From contig NC_134901.1 in NCBI RefSeq assembly GCF_041734735.1, positions 23,021,987 through 23,085,986 on the forward strand: DNA of 64,000 nucleotides. The letters are read 5' to 3'. A program made the position numbers and the translations under genes. Each line of letters begins with the position of its first letter. Within the stretch, counting starts at the first letter, position 1. Of the stretch, positions 22,113-31,277 are shown piece after piece. The notes beneath the pieces are model-generated. The model worked only from the letters and a program-made list of their open reading frames with translations, did not search any database and was not told the DNA's origin. Source of the DNA: Babylonia areolata (lineage: Eukaryota; Mollusca; Gastropoda; Neogastropoda; Buccinidae).

Positions 22113-23549
22113 TTAAGATATCCCCAAACTGGAACCGAATGACCAAAGCCAGCAAAAGATGGCGAACACAAGGACGTTGATGCTCAATGTCAGTTTCAAA
22201 CACACCTTGTCCAGCTGTTTTGACAGAAACCGTCTCTCATGAGACTTGAGATGATGAAATCTCATCAACATGAGCCAGACTTCTTTCAGGGGCATGCTGA
22301 AACTCCTCTGTTTCGCACAAACTGAGCTATAGCCAAACTGATTCCCTGTACCATGAGCAGTGTCCGCATGATCTCTGTCAGGCTGTGAGGACTCGCTGCT
22401 TTCTGCCCCGTGAAGTGATGGCCGAGGCCCAGACCTGAATCCTGAAGTGCTCATTGGAGTCAGGCCCGTTCCCAGGCTGACGTGTGTGTGTGAATCAGAG
22501 CTCCCGTCCAATGACAGTTTTCTTTCTGAGGACTTTGAAGATTGATGCTGGTGCTGAGATAAAATGTTGGATTCTTTATTCGTTTCGCTGATAAAGACAA
22601 TGCAGGCGGCTATGATAATGGAACAAACACTGAGACACAACTGCACAGCAAGATATACGCTGAAGAGGCAAACTGTGTCAGAGTTTTGAGGAAGTGAGTC
22701 GTTGATGAAAGAAAAGAAGAGTTCAAATGATATAAATGTTGTGACACTGACCGTCATTTTTTCTCCTGATTCAGCGGGCAGCAGGAACACCAGACAGTTC
22801 ATCAGAGACAGCAACAAGACCGGTACAATCATGTTCAATACGTAGAACACCACTTTACGTTTCAATATAAATGTGAAATAAATGCACCAATAATTGGTAT
22901 AAAAAAGTTGGTACTCAGCCTCCATGCCTATCAGTTTCCATTCAGGGTGGGATTCTGTCTCCTCTACCCTTTGAAAGGCTGGATTTATCGTGGTTCCATT
23001 CAGGATGTCATTCGAGGAAGTCCAAGCAGAGACATCCACGGAGCATGTCTGTGTGTCCAGAGGGTAGTAAAAAATGTTGACGGAACAGAAAGTCTGGAAC
23101 AGTCCTCCGGGGTACCACGTGACTTTGCCTGTGTGATGAACGATCACTTTTATCGTTTGGTCTTCCAACTGGTCCACATCACTGACTGTGTTAAAAATGA
23201 CCAGGTCAGGAAGCCACACCATATCTGGATTCAAATGGATATCTTGGTAAGGATACTGATTCAGGTCCCAGCGCAGAAACTCGTCATACCAGTTGACGGC
23301 TAGCCAGCCAAATGAAACCAGAGTCTGTTTCTTCATGTCCAGCTCTATAAAAGTCTTCATGCCAATCGAAAGATTCACATGAACCTGTTGGGAGAAATTA
23401 GCTACCGGTCGACTTAATGGATCATAGTTTTTCATGAGTATCTCGTGATACAGGAAACTTCTGTTGTCCTTGATCTCAGCATGACAAGAGACGAAATTCG
23501 CCATTTTTCCAACCGTCAACAATATTACACTGAATGGGTACAACCACAT
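22113..23549 (-). CDS. nAChR-like Cys-loop channel subunit, alpha-type copy 2 (intronless)
   Basis: The 478-residue single-exon frame starts at MWLYPFSVILL, a clear signal peptide ending near SCHAE. Landmarks: WYDEFLRWD (loop D), WLPDLVIFN (loop A), Cys loop C155-C169 with YYPLDTQT, loop B W176, M1 about 232-256, M2 from K264, M3 about 292-321, and an M4 of LVFAIFCWLWSF followed by a short GSSLGIS tail. Loop C has no cysteine pair. The pore is unusual: position 9' is Ile instead of the near-invariant Leu, and position 12' is Glu (E276, codon GAA), a charge inside the hydrophobic half of the channel. The long M3-M4 loop and M4 are much closer to copy 1 than the ligand-binding part is. A SINE tail was inserted about 100 bp upstream after duplication. 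Confidence 0.93.
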   Translation of the reverse strand: MWLYPFSVILLTVGKMANFVSCHAEIKDNRSFLYHEILMKNYDPLSRPVANFSQQVHVNLSIGMKTFIELDMKKQTLVSFGWLAVNWYDEFLRWDLNQYPYQDIHLNPDMVWLPDLVIFNTVSDVDQLEDQTIKVIVHHTGKVTWYPGGLFQTFCSVNIFYYPLDTQTCSVDVSAWTSSNDILNGTTINPAFQRVEETESHPEWKLIGMEAEYQLFYTNYWCIYFTFILKRKVVFYVLNMIVPVLLLSLMNCLVFLLPAESGEKMTVSVTTFISFELFFSFINDSLPQNSDTVCLFSVYLAVQLCLSVCSIIIAACIVFISETNKESNILSQHQHQSSKSSERKLSLDGSSDSHTHVSLGTGLTPMSTSGFRSGPRPSLHGAESSESSQPDRDHADTAHGTGNQFGYSSVCAKQRSFSMPLKEVWLMLMRFHHLKSHERRFLSKQLDKVCLKLTLSINVLVFAIFCWLWSFGSSLGIS

Positions 23550-24529
23550 TGTTGTGGAATGCAGTTCCCCTTGTTTTCGTGTGACTGTTGGTGTTGGTAT
23601 CTGTTGACATAGAGCTGTGAAATTACCAACCTTTCACACACATCAGGGTTGATGTCCTGGGTCCTGGGTTGAGGTCTGGGCCTGACCAGCCAGCGCGTTG
23701 GGTTACGCTGCTTAGCAGATGTGGTGTAGCGTATATGGATTTGTCCGAACGCAGTGACGCCTCCTTGAGCTACTGAAACTGAAACTCATGCACATCAGTT
23801 CTTGTGATTACCGATATATTTCGATAAAAAGCTGATTCTCGCTGTCATTACTTTGATCATTAAAGGGAGTTCCATTATCTGCAGGTAAACAGCATAAGAT
23901 AATTTGTAATTAATTTCCATCAGTTAGTTTGGTTCCTCGAGGATCTAATAGGCCTCCTGAAATTCGTTTTCCCGATGTAGAAATTGTATACCTACTCATA
24001 CAGTCCTTCGTTGGTCTACACTGACAGGCTTCCCCTTAGTCCAGAGGTATTTTCACTCAAAAGATTTGCCACAAACCAGAAGACTTTCACTCTTCACAGT
24101 TTAATGAGAAATGCATTTCATTCACGTGATAGCCAATGGACAGAAATCTAACGCCCGTGTTGTTGTTTTTTTTAACTACAAGAATTCTTCAGTTGTTCTG
24201 GGAAGAACAGGTTCCTTAAAATAAGTTTGATCGGACGATATGCCGCCCAACCGATTCAAACAAGCACGACGTGATGACAGATCTCAAAATGAAACGGAAT
24301 ACACATTATGTTGCCATGGGAACAGAAACCTGTCCAGCAAATCACCGGCCTAAGGAGGATTTGTCCGCCCGGAATGCTGTAGCTCTCCGCTGACACATTG
24401 ATCCACCATGGCCTAAGCTGATCAAGTCACGAGTGTATCATTAAAATACCAAAAACATCGTTAAACAGGTAATGATGCTTCCAGAAGCGATAACAGATAA
24501 TAACGTGTCATGGATGGATGCCTGTGCCT
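23550..24529. other. Upstream flank of alpha-type copy 2
   Basis: Homologous to 16721-17741 except for the SINE tail at 23650-23790. The block GCCCAACCGATTCAAAC near 24250 is the counterpart of the conserved upstream block of gene 1. No exon seen. Confidence 0.6.
23650..23790 (+). mobile_element. SINE tail insertion (family I type), 5'-truncated
   Basis: It contains GCGCGTTGGGTTACGCTGCT, CAGATGTGGTGTAGCG and ACGCCTCCTTGAGCTACTGA. It is flanked by imperfect duplicates of CACACATCAG and GCACATCAG. The paralogous site upstream of gene 1 (GTGCACATCAGTGATTATCG, near 16757) is empty, so the insertion came after the alpha duplication. Confidence 0.65.
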
Positions 24530-24595
24530 CTCTCCCTCTCTCTCACATACACACACACACACACATATTACATTACATTACATTTAAATATAATC
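24530..24595. repeat. (CT)n/(CA)n microsatellite at a block boundary
   Basis: Short CT and CA runs followed by ATTAC repeats separate the alpha block from the downstream flank of the first beta gene. Confidence 0.8.
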
Positions 24596-25523
24596 ATCAT
24601 TTCAGTAAAAAGTTACACACTTGGTGATGCACGTTGTCATTCTACCCAGTTAGGCCTAAAATTGTCATCACACACAAATACTTCTTTAAAAAGTACATTT
24701 TAAAGTACAGGATCTACATTGCTTTTTTACAAACTTGGTAACAGCAGATTGAAAAGAACACCGAAAGCTCAGTGCTTTCCAGTTCGGATTAAAAACGCCA
24801 CTGAATAAACATATTTCTGAAAGCACAAGGACTTCTTTGCAATTTGGACAAACTTGTACGACAAACGTGAATTGGACACAAATACAAATCATTTAAAACA
24901 AGATAAATAACACGATATAGTAACTCTCTGCCCATCTGGAGGAGGAAGAGGGTAGAATGGTTAAGACGCTCATCTGCCAGTACAGAGAGTCCATGTGGGT
25001 CTGGGTTCGAATCCCGCTCTCACCCTTTCTCCAAAGTTTGACTGGAAAATCAAACTGAGCGTATGGTCATTCGGATGAGACAATAAACCGAGGTACCGTG
25101 TGCAGCATGCACTTGGCGCTCTGAAAAAGAACCCACAGCAACGAGAGTGTTGTCCTCTGGCAAACTTCTGGTACACAAAATATATATGCATGCACTCAAG
25201 GCCTGACTAAGTGCACTGGATTATGCTGCTGGTCAGGCGCATGCTTAGCGTATATGGATTTGTCCGAAATCAGTGACGCCTCCTTGAGAAACTGAAACTG
25301 ATCTACCACCTGTTGTTATTAGATAAAAGCGCTGTATATTGGAAAAATTGGAAATGGAGATAAATGAGATTTAATATATACTTGTTCACAAAAAGTTCAC
25401 TCACATGAGATACCAGCGCTGAAGTGCACCTAAACCTTTCTATGATCAATGAAGGACTGTTCCGTCACCAAGTCACAAATCAGTAGAACACCTTTGTGAT
25501 ATACCTGTAAAATTAAATGACCA
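24596..25523. other. Downstream flank of beta-type copy 1
   Basis: It matches the downstream flank of copy 2 at 30771-31277, starting with TTGGTGATGCACGTTGTCAT immediately after the microsatellite in both. The main difference is the SINE at 24939-25300. Confidence 0.6.
24939..25300 (+). mobile_element. SINE family I copy
   Basis: Head GGTAGAATGGTTAAGACGC with B-box GGGTTCGAATCCC, the core with CATTCGGATGAGACAATAAA, and a tail ending AAACTGAAACTG. The paralogous position downstream of beta copy 2 (near 31084, CAATCTGTTGTTATTAAATG) has no SINE, so this inserted after the beta duplication. Possible short target duplication ATCTR. Confidence 0.75.
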
Positions 25524-26927
25524 TCAGGCCCACATCCACAGGCAGGAAAAGATTAGGAAGATGATGACAGTGCCACTCATAACCAATTTCAAGCATACCT
25601 TGTCCAGCTGTCGTGACAAAAACCTTCTCTCACTAAGACTCAGATGATGGAATCTCATACACAGGAGCCAGACCGGTTTCACTGACATTGTGCCACTCCT
25701 CTGCGTGGTTTTCACTGAGCCATTACTATCCAAAATCCTTGTACTGCAGTTAGTGTTCGTAGATTCTGTATCAGCCTGTGATGTTCCAGTGAACTGAGAG
25801 CCCAAGCTGTAACTTCTCGCGCTTTTTATGGTTGAATCACTCACTGGACCTAAAACAGTTTCCGAGCATCCACTACAAGACACGTTTCTTTCACAGACAT
25901 TTGAAGACTGGTCCGTATTATCGTTCGCAGAGATGAAGGTTATACAAGCTGCCATTACTATGCAGCATGCATTCAAGAACATCTGCACTCCAACATACAC
26001 GCTAAAAAGACATACGGTGTCAGAGTTTTGAGGAAGAGATGTATTGATGAGAGACAAGAAGACTGCAAAAGATAGAAACATAGTGACGCTGACTGTCATC
26101 TTTTCTCCTGAATCCTCGGGTAGCAAGAATACCAGACAATTCATCAGAGACAGTAACAACATTGGTAAAATCATGTTCAATATGTAAAACGTTACTTTAC
26201 GTCTCAGAACAAATGTAAACTGAACGCGCCAGTAGTTGATGCTAGACAAATAGGTGTATTCTGCCTTCTTTCTCACGAGTGCCCATTCAGGATGGGTTTC
26301 TAAGCTGTTGGTATTCTCAAAGGCTGGATCCGCAAAGACCTTTATGTCTTCGTTTGATGAGGACCAAGTTGATATTTCCACTGAGCATGTCTGTGTGTCG
26401 AGAGGGTAGTGGAAAATGTCGATAGAACAGGTAGTCTGAAACAGCCCTCCAGGATACCATGTCACTTTTCCTGTGGATTCAATGATAACCTTTCTCTTCT
26501 GGTCTTCCAGCTGGTCCAGATCATCCACTGTGTTATAAATGACGAGGTCAGGACGCCATACCATGTCCGGAGTCAGCTGAACTTTGTGGAAAGGGAACTG
26601 GTCCAGATCCCAGCGCAGAAAGTGGTCATGCCACACCACGCCCAGCCAGCCAAAGCAGACCAAGGTCTGTTTCTTCATGTCTAGCTCGATGAAACTCTTC
26701 AAGCCCATGGACAGACGCAGATAAACTGGCTGAGAAAAGTTGACGACTGGGCGCACCAATGGGTCATAGCCTTTCATTAGTATCTGACGAATGAGGTACG
26801 TTTCACTGCTGTTATTCTCAGCTTGACAAGATAACATCGCCATTTTCACGACTGTCAAAAGCGCAAAACCAAGCAAACGTAACTTCATTGTGACTTCTCG
26901 CCTGTTTCTCCACGTGGTGTAAAGCAC
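25524..26927 (-). CDS. nAChR-like Cys-loop channel subunit, beta-type copy 1 (intronless)
   Basis: The open frame has 467 codons, but residue 14 (MKLRLLGFALL, codon at 26886-26888) matches the start of the sister gene at 31278-32642 and opens the signal peptide, so it is the likelier start. Key parts, counted from the first Met: YDPLVRPV, loop D WHDHFLRWD, loop A WRPDLVIYN with the canonical Tyr, Cys loop C167-C181 (HYPLDTQT), loop B W188, M1 about 243-268, M2 about 275-297 with GEKMT and L9', M3 about 305-333 with a CC pair inside the membrane, and M4 ending IFSCLWMWA. Loop C lacks paired cysteines. Between beta9 and beta10 it differs from copy 2 by clustered replacements and one codon, while M1-M3 are almost identical at DNA level. 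Predicted plasma-membrane cation channel subunit; ligand unknown. Confidence 0.93.
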   Translation of the reverse strand: MLYTTWRNRREVTMKLRLLGFALLTVVKMAMLSCQAENNSSETYLIRQILMKGYDPLVRPVVNFSQPVYLRLSMGLKSFIELDMKKQTLVCFGWLGVVWHDHFLRWDLDQFPFHKVQLTPDMVWRPDLVIYNTVDDLDQLEDQKRKVIIESTGKVTWYPGGLFQTTCSIDIFHYPLDTQTCSVEISTWSSSNEDIKVFADPAFENTNSLETHPEWALVRKKAEYTYLSSINYWRVQFTFVLRRKVTFYILNMILPMLLLSLMNCLVFLLPEDSGEKMTVSVTMFLSFAVFLSLINTSLPQNSDTVCLFSVYVGVQMFLNACCIVMAACITFISANDNTDQSSNVCERNVSCSGCSETVLGPVSDSTIKSARSYSLGSQFTGTSQADTESTNTNCSTRILDSNGSVKTTQRSGTMSVKPVWLLCMRFHHLSLSERRFLSRQLDKVCLKLVMSGTVIIFLIFSCLWMWA

Positions 26928-29090
26928 ATATTCCTATACGTAAACAGTACACCTACTCCATCTGCATCTGAAATACGAGACTTTGTTCAAGGTCATATTT
27001 TTTCCAGTATTTCAGACGTTTGCAATAACGTTGTTGATTTCAAGCCATCCAATAATTTTCAAATAGTTGTAGAAGGTACATAAAAAGTCACTACAGATTA
27101 CTTCTTATATGACCACATCTCCCGTGAGGAAATGAGACTGGTCCAGCACTAGCAGTTTTGCTGGGTATTTTCATTCCACATTATCATATCAATGCATTTT
27201 TTTTTCTCAAGACCTGACTAAGTGCGTTGGGTTACGCTGCTGGTCAGGCATCTGCTTGGCAGATGTGGTGTAGCGTATATGGATTTGTTCGAACGCAGTG
27301 ACGCCTCCTTGTGCTACTGATACTGATATCAATGCAACGTAATGAAAATATGGTGAAGGCGCATTCGATGGCATTAACTGCAAATCAGATGTCGACGTAG
27401 GAGACCTTAAATTGATAGAACATACTAACACTTAGAAATCATCAAGCTGGGTGGGTTTCGTCTACAACTGTACATTCTATCCTGACACTGAGTCCCGTCA
27501 CTGCTCTGGATATTCCCGTTGTGTCCGACGGATGAGTAAGCAGACAGGTCATCTGCTGATGTGGGTGCTCATATGGGAATAAAGACCATTTCCTGAGGCA
27601 CAAGGTCGTCCACAGACGTTGCATGGAATGGAATCATGTCCGTCACTGCAAAACGCAAATAAAAGAGGAATGACAGTTTATGGAGGCTATCGGTAAAAAC
27701 ATTTTAAAAAACACACACAAAAAAACAACAAAAAAACAACTGGATGATCACGTTCCCGATCAGCTGTATTTCTGAATCAGTAAGAGGTAGACTAAAAGAA
27801 TCTTGGAAAAAGTCAACATACATGGCATAAGAGAAGCGACGTGTCGAACTGCAGGTTCTCCTTCAGGTAAATGTTTCTGAATCATTTGTGATGCACCATC
27901 AGTCTGGTTTCCACACAACCCCTTGTCGTTTGTACTCGCTGGTTCATTGTTCACCGGCCAGTCGTTGTTTTACTAAAACTCATAATAATCACTACCAGGG
28001 AAACACACTGAGACATCAGAGACCATCAGATAGAATGGCAACTGGGATTCCCTTACTTTATTATGTTGGTGTGGGAGGTGGTGAAACATCATTCATTTTT
28101 GTCATATGATAGGAAACGGAATAATAAATTAATTTTGCCGTATTGGCGTTTTAAAAACTTGCCTTTTGTTGAAATCACTGCACAGAACACTTTAAGTTCG
28201 GCATTTCAGTTGAGTCCCCCACACCCCCCAACCCCTCCACCCCCCAGTACCGTGGAGGAATGTGCTTTGTTTGGCTGGCCTGAGCACCTGCTGTTGAGAG
28301 AATAGGATTCTGTGTTCCTCCAGTTTGGATTTTCTTCTGTCTGTCTTCTCTTCCTTGTAATCTTTTCCCCATCTATATCTTGCCTGTCTCCCTGCCTCAG
28401 CTCTGTGATTTGTTCTGACTGAAGCAAAGTGAAACCCTACTCACAGACTGCCTCCGTGGTATCGGACTGTGGGAGTGTTGTCATGTGAAGGGTTATATTC
28501 GGGGCAGCTACTATCCAATCGATTACTCAAACCTGCCAAAAGAGTTGGCCGATAGTCAAAGCATGGTAAAACCCACACTGAGTGCCCAGAGCCAGAAAAT
28601 GTCTGTAATTAAGTTGGGAACTCCGTGTTCCCTGATGTGTACAGCGGCTATTAACGTTTCAATGGAATGTAATAGTGTTGGGTGCTTGTCTAAATTGGAA
28701 ACAAAGGTCCCCACGGGGAAAAAGAAAGAATCTTTCTCGCGACAGTCCTTACTGACTGCAGTCTTATCTGGGCGTAAATCTGACGCATTCTCTGTTAACG
28801 AAAAGCCAAAATTGCTGATTGAATAAACTTGGGCACTTTTACACAAACATATTTTACATCTCACCCTGACAAACGGATTTTTAAAAGAAGCGACGTTTTA
28901 AAAGAATAAGGGTAAACGCTACGCTTTTTTTTTTTTTAACTGATTGTGCCTTTTCATCCTAACTTTGAGGATACGATGGTTGGTTAAACCACATCTGTGG
29001 CTGATAATCAAATGACGAAGAAAGATGAAATTCATTCACTGATGCCCAGGGTTTAGTGTAACCATGAACTTTCGTTTTCAACTTTAGGTA
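26928..29090. other. Upstream flank of beta-type copy 1
   Basis: Homologous in order to 32643-34800 upstream of beta copy 2, and in part to the orphan flank at 18525-19600. It contains a SINE tail (27197-27325). The block ATCCAATCGATTACTCAAAC near 28516 is the counterpart of upstream blocks of the other genes. A 113-codon plus-strand frame at 28485-28826 is not conserved in the paralogue, so I do not call it a gene. Confidence 0.6.
27197..27325 (+). mobile_element. SINE tail insertion with 11-bp target duplication
   Basis: A run of nine Ts is followed by CTCAAGACCTGACTAAGTGC, CAGATGTGGTGTAGCG and ACGCCTCCTTGTGCTACTGA. It is flanked by perfect ATATCAATGCA duplicates at 27186-27196 and 27326-27336. 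The form, T run plus tail only, recurs at 44690-44815. Confidence 0.75.
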
Positions 29091-29094
29091 TGGA

Positions 29095-29505
29095 CCCACA
29101 TGGTGAAGGACAACACCCATTTAGAGCTCTAATAACAAATGGATAAGGAGAACACCCATTTAGAGCTGTAACACTACATGGATAAGGACAACTTCCATTT
29201 AGAGCTGTAACACGTGGATAAGGGCAACATTCATTTAGAATTGTAACACCACATGGAAAATAACAACACCCATTTAGAGTTGTAACACCACCTGGATAAG
29301 GACAACACCAAATAAAGGCTGTAACACACGTGGATAAGGACAACACCCATTTAGAGCTTTGACACCACATGGATAAGGTCAACACCCATTTAGAGCTGTA
29401 ATACCACATGGATAAGGACAACACCCATTTGGAGCTGTAACAGTACATGGTTAAGGACAACATCTATTTAGAGTTGTAACACCACATGGATAAGTACAAC
29501 GCCCA
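29095..29505. repeat. 39-bp minisatellite, about 10 copies
   Basis: Unit GGATAAGGACAACACCCATT followed by TAGAGCTGTAACACCACAT. Because 39 is divisible by three, the minus strand keeps an open frame of 13-residue repeats; this is a by-product, not a gene. The paralogous site at 34801-34875 has only about two units, so the array expanded after duplication. Confidence 0.85.
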
Positions 29506-29520
29506 TTTTAGTAGACTGAC

Positions 29521-29572
<52 letters not shown>

Positions 29573-29916
29573 GTGTGTGTGTGTGTGTGTGTGCAATACC
29601 CCTGCCAATAACCAGCCGAAGATCGAGCAAACAAGGTACGTGAGAAAACATTGGAACCACATGAAAAGAACCACAGAACTGACTCACATCAATCTTTCAT
29701 TACCACCGTTCTGCATACACGAACACATAGAGAGCGAGGAAAATACCATTGACAACTTGGGGAAATCATGTGTTTGTCGGCACATGTGACATATACAATT
29801 GTATCCGTACATACTAAAAGACAGGAAGGAGTGCCTTATCCTTTCGATCGCGGAAATAAAATGTCAGTATCGACGACAAACGGGCACCACTTTTTTCCTT
29901 CTCCCCTAAAACCACC

Positions 29917-29950
<34 letters not shown>

Positions 29951-30319
29951 GCGCGCGTTCGTTTTCAGGTAGACCTATCTGTCAGATGCTGATAGTTCGG
30001 ACACTGTTGGGTTTTCATCATGGTAATCACAGAAAATCTCGCGTGCATAGCCTTCTTAAAACTTCCATTTTCGTCCGTTTTGAGGGACGATGATCAGAGC
30101 AGAAAAAAAGATAACGATTAGCTCGTTCCGTGAATATCCACCCACAGGTGAACTTCTTCCTCTTCCTCTTTAGCGACCACTATCATCATTCTGATTATTC
30201 TGTCACTAAAAAACGGGGAGTCTGGAAGAAAAACAAAACGACCGTTAAGCACCCCCAGTTTAGCCAGGGCAGCCCGGGCCCCGGAGGAAAACAAAAACAA
30301 AAACGCTGCCCTATTGAAG
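29506..30319. other. Continuation of the beta flank with microsatellites
   Basis: (CT)n at about 29530-29562, (TG)n at about 29573-29593 and (TC)n at about 29922-29948. Around them the sequence matches 34884-35450, for example GAGCAAACAAGGTACGTGAG and AATAAAATGTCAGTATCGAC. About 30120-30320 has no match there and begins the inserted LINE-containing segment. Confidence 0.6.
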
Positions 30320-30600
30320 TTTGGAGGCTCATGACATGCAAGCGTCGATGGTCGTGACCCCCACTACGTTTTCTGGTAGACTGTTCCAATCCCTGATGGT
30401 CCTTGGGAGGACAACACTGTGGAAGCTTGGAACTGCTGGCGAAGGCCGCGGCGCTGTCGTGGTGGAGCAGGATCTAACTTGCTCTTGGTGTGGTCAGTGT
30501 GGACCAGGTTGTGGTGATTTTGAAAAACACGACAAAGCGTGTTGCCAGAATCCTGTCCTGAAGACTTGGCCACTTGAGATCCTCTATCATATCTGAGAGG
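30320..30600 (-). mobile_element. Degraded 3' end of a non-LTR retrotransposon (LINE)
   Basis: On the minus strand, in shifting frames, I read LEDLKWPSLQDR-like sequence (exactly DMIEDLKWPSLQDRILATRF) and, further on, SFHSVVLPRTIRDWNSLPE. The WPSLQDR and LPRTIRDWNSLP phrases are typical of the C-terminal end of reverse transcriptase proteins of the CR1/Jockey group of LINEs. Frameshifts separate the parts, so it is a relic of 280 bp or a little more. The paralogous flank of beta copy 2 lacks it, so it arrived after that duplication. Confidence 0.65.
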
Positions 30601-30678
30601 CTGGAACTAATTGTATTCATTCAAAAGCTGACATGAAATAGAGTACTAAAGAAGATCATACTATGAGTCCATGGACAA

Positions 30679-30697
30679 ACACACACACACACACACT

Positions 30698-30737
<40 letters not shown>

Positions 30738-30740
30738 TCA
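30679..30740. repeat. (CA)n microsatellite at the beta/beta block junction
   Basis: CA repeats with small interruptions sit exactly between the end of the upstream flank of beta copy 1 and the start of the downstream flank of beta copy 2. Confidence 0.85.
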
Positions 30741-31277
30741 CACACATTTAACTTATCATTATTTCGGACACAGGTGATACTTGGTGATGCACGTTGTCAT
30801 TCTCCATAGTTCAGATGGAAATTGCTATCACACAAATATACTTCTTTAAAAGGGGCATTTTAAACCACTGGATCTACCATGTTTGTTCGGGTTTCTTTTT
30901 GCAAAGTCGATAAAAACAGATTGAAAAGTTTGGATTGAAATTGCCCCTAAACAAAATTATTTCTGAAAGCACAAGAATTTCTTAGCGATTTGGACAATCT
31001 TGACAATGTTGAACGAAAAACATGAATTGGACACAAATACAAATTGCTCAAAACAAGATAACACGATATTTAACTGCCCGACAATCTGTTGTTATTAAAT
31101 GAAACCACTGTACATTCGAAAACGAAGATCAATCAAATTTAATAGATACTTGTTCACAAAAAGTTCACTAGCACTACATACTAGAACGGAAGTGAAACTA
31201 AAGCTTTCTGTGATCATAAAGGACTGTTCCATAACCAAGTCACAAATCAAAAAAACGCCTGTAAAATCAAATGACCA
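30741..31277. other. Downstream flank of beta-type copy 2
   Basis: Homologous to 24612-25523 without the SINE. A large part of any 3' UTR should lie here. No exon seen. Confidence 0.6.

Noticed and set aside
28485-28826. 113-codon plus-strand frame upstream of beta copy 1
   Set aside because: The homologous sequence upstream of beta copy 2 has stops at corresponding places, so the frame is not maintained.
29053-29463. 136-codon minus-strand frame of 13-residue repeats
   Set aside because: It is the translation of a 39-bp minisatellite; the paralogous site has only two units and no such frame.
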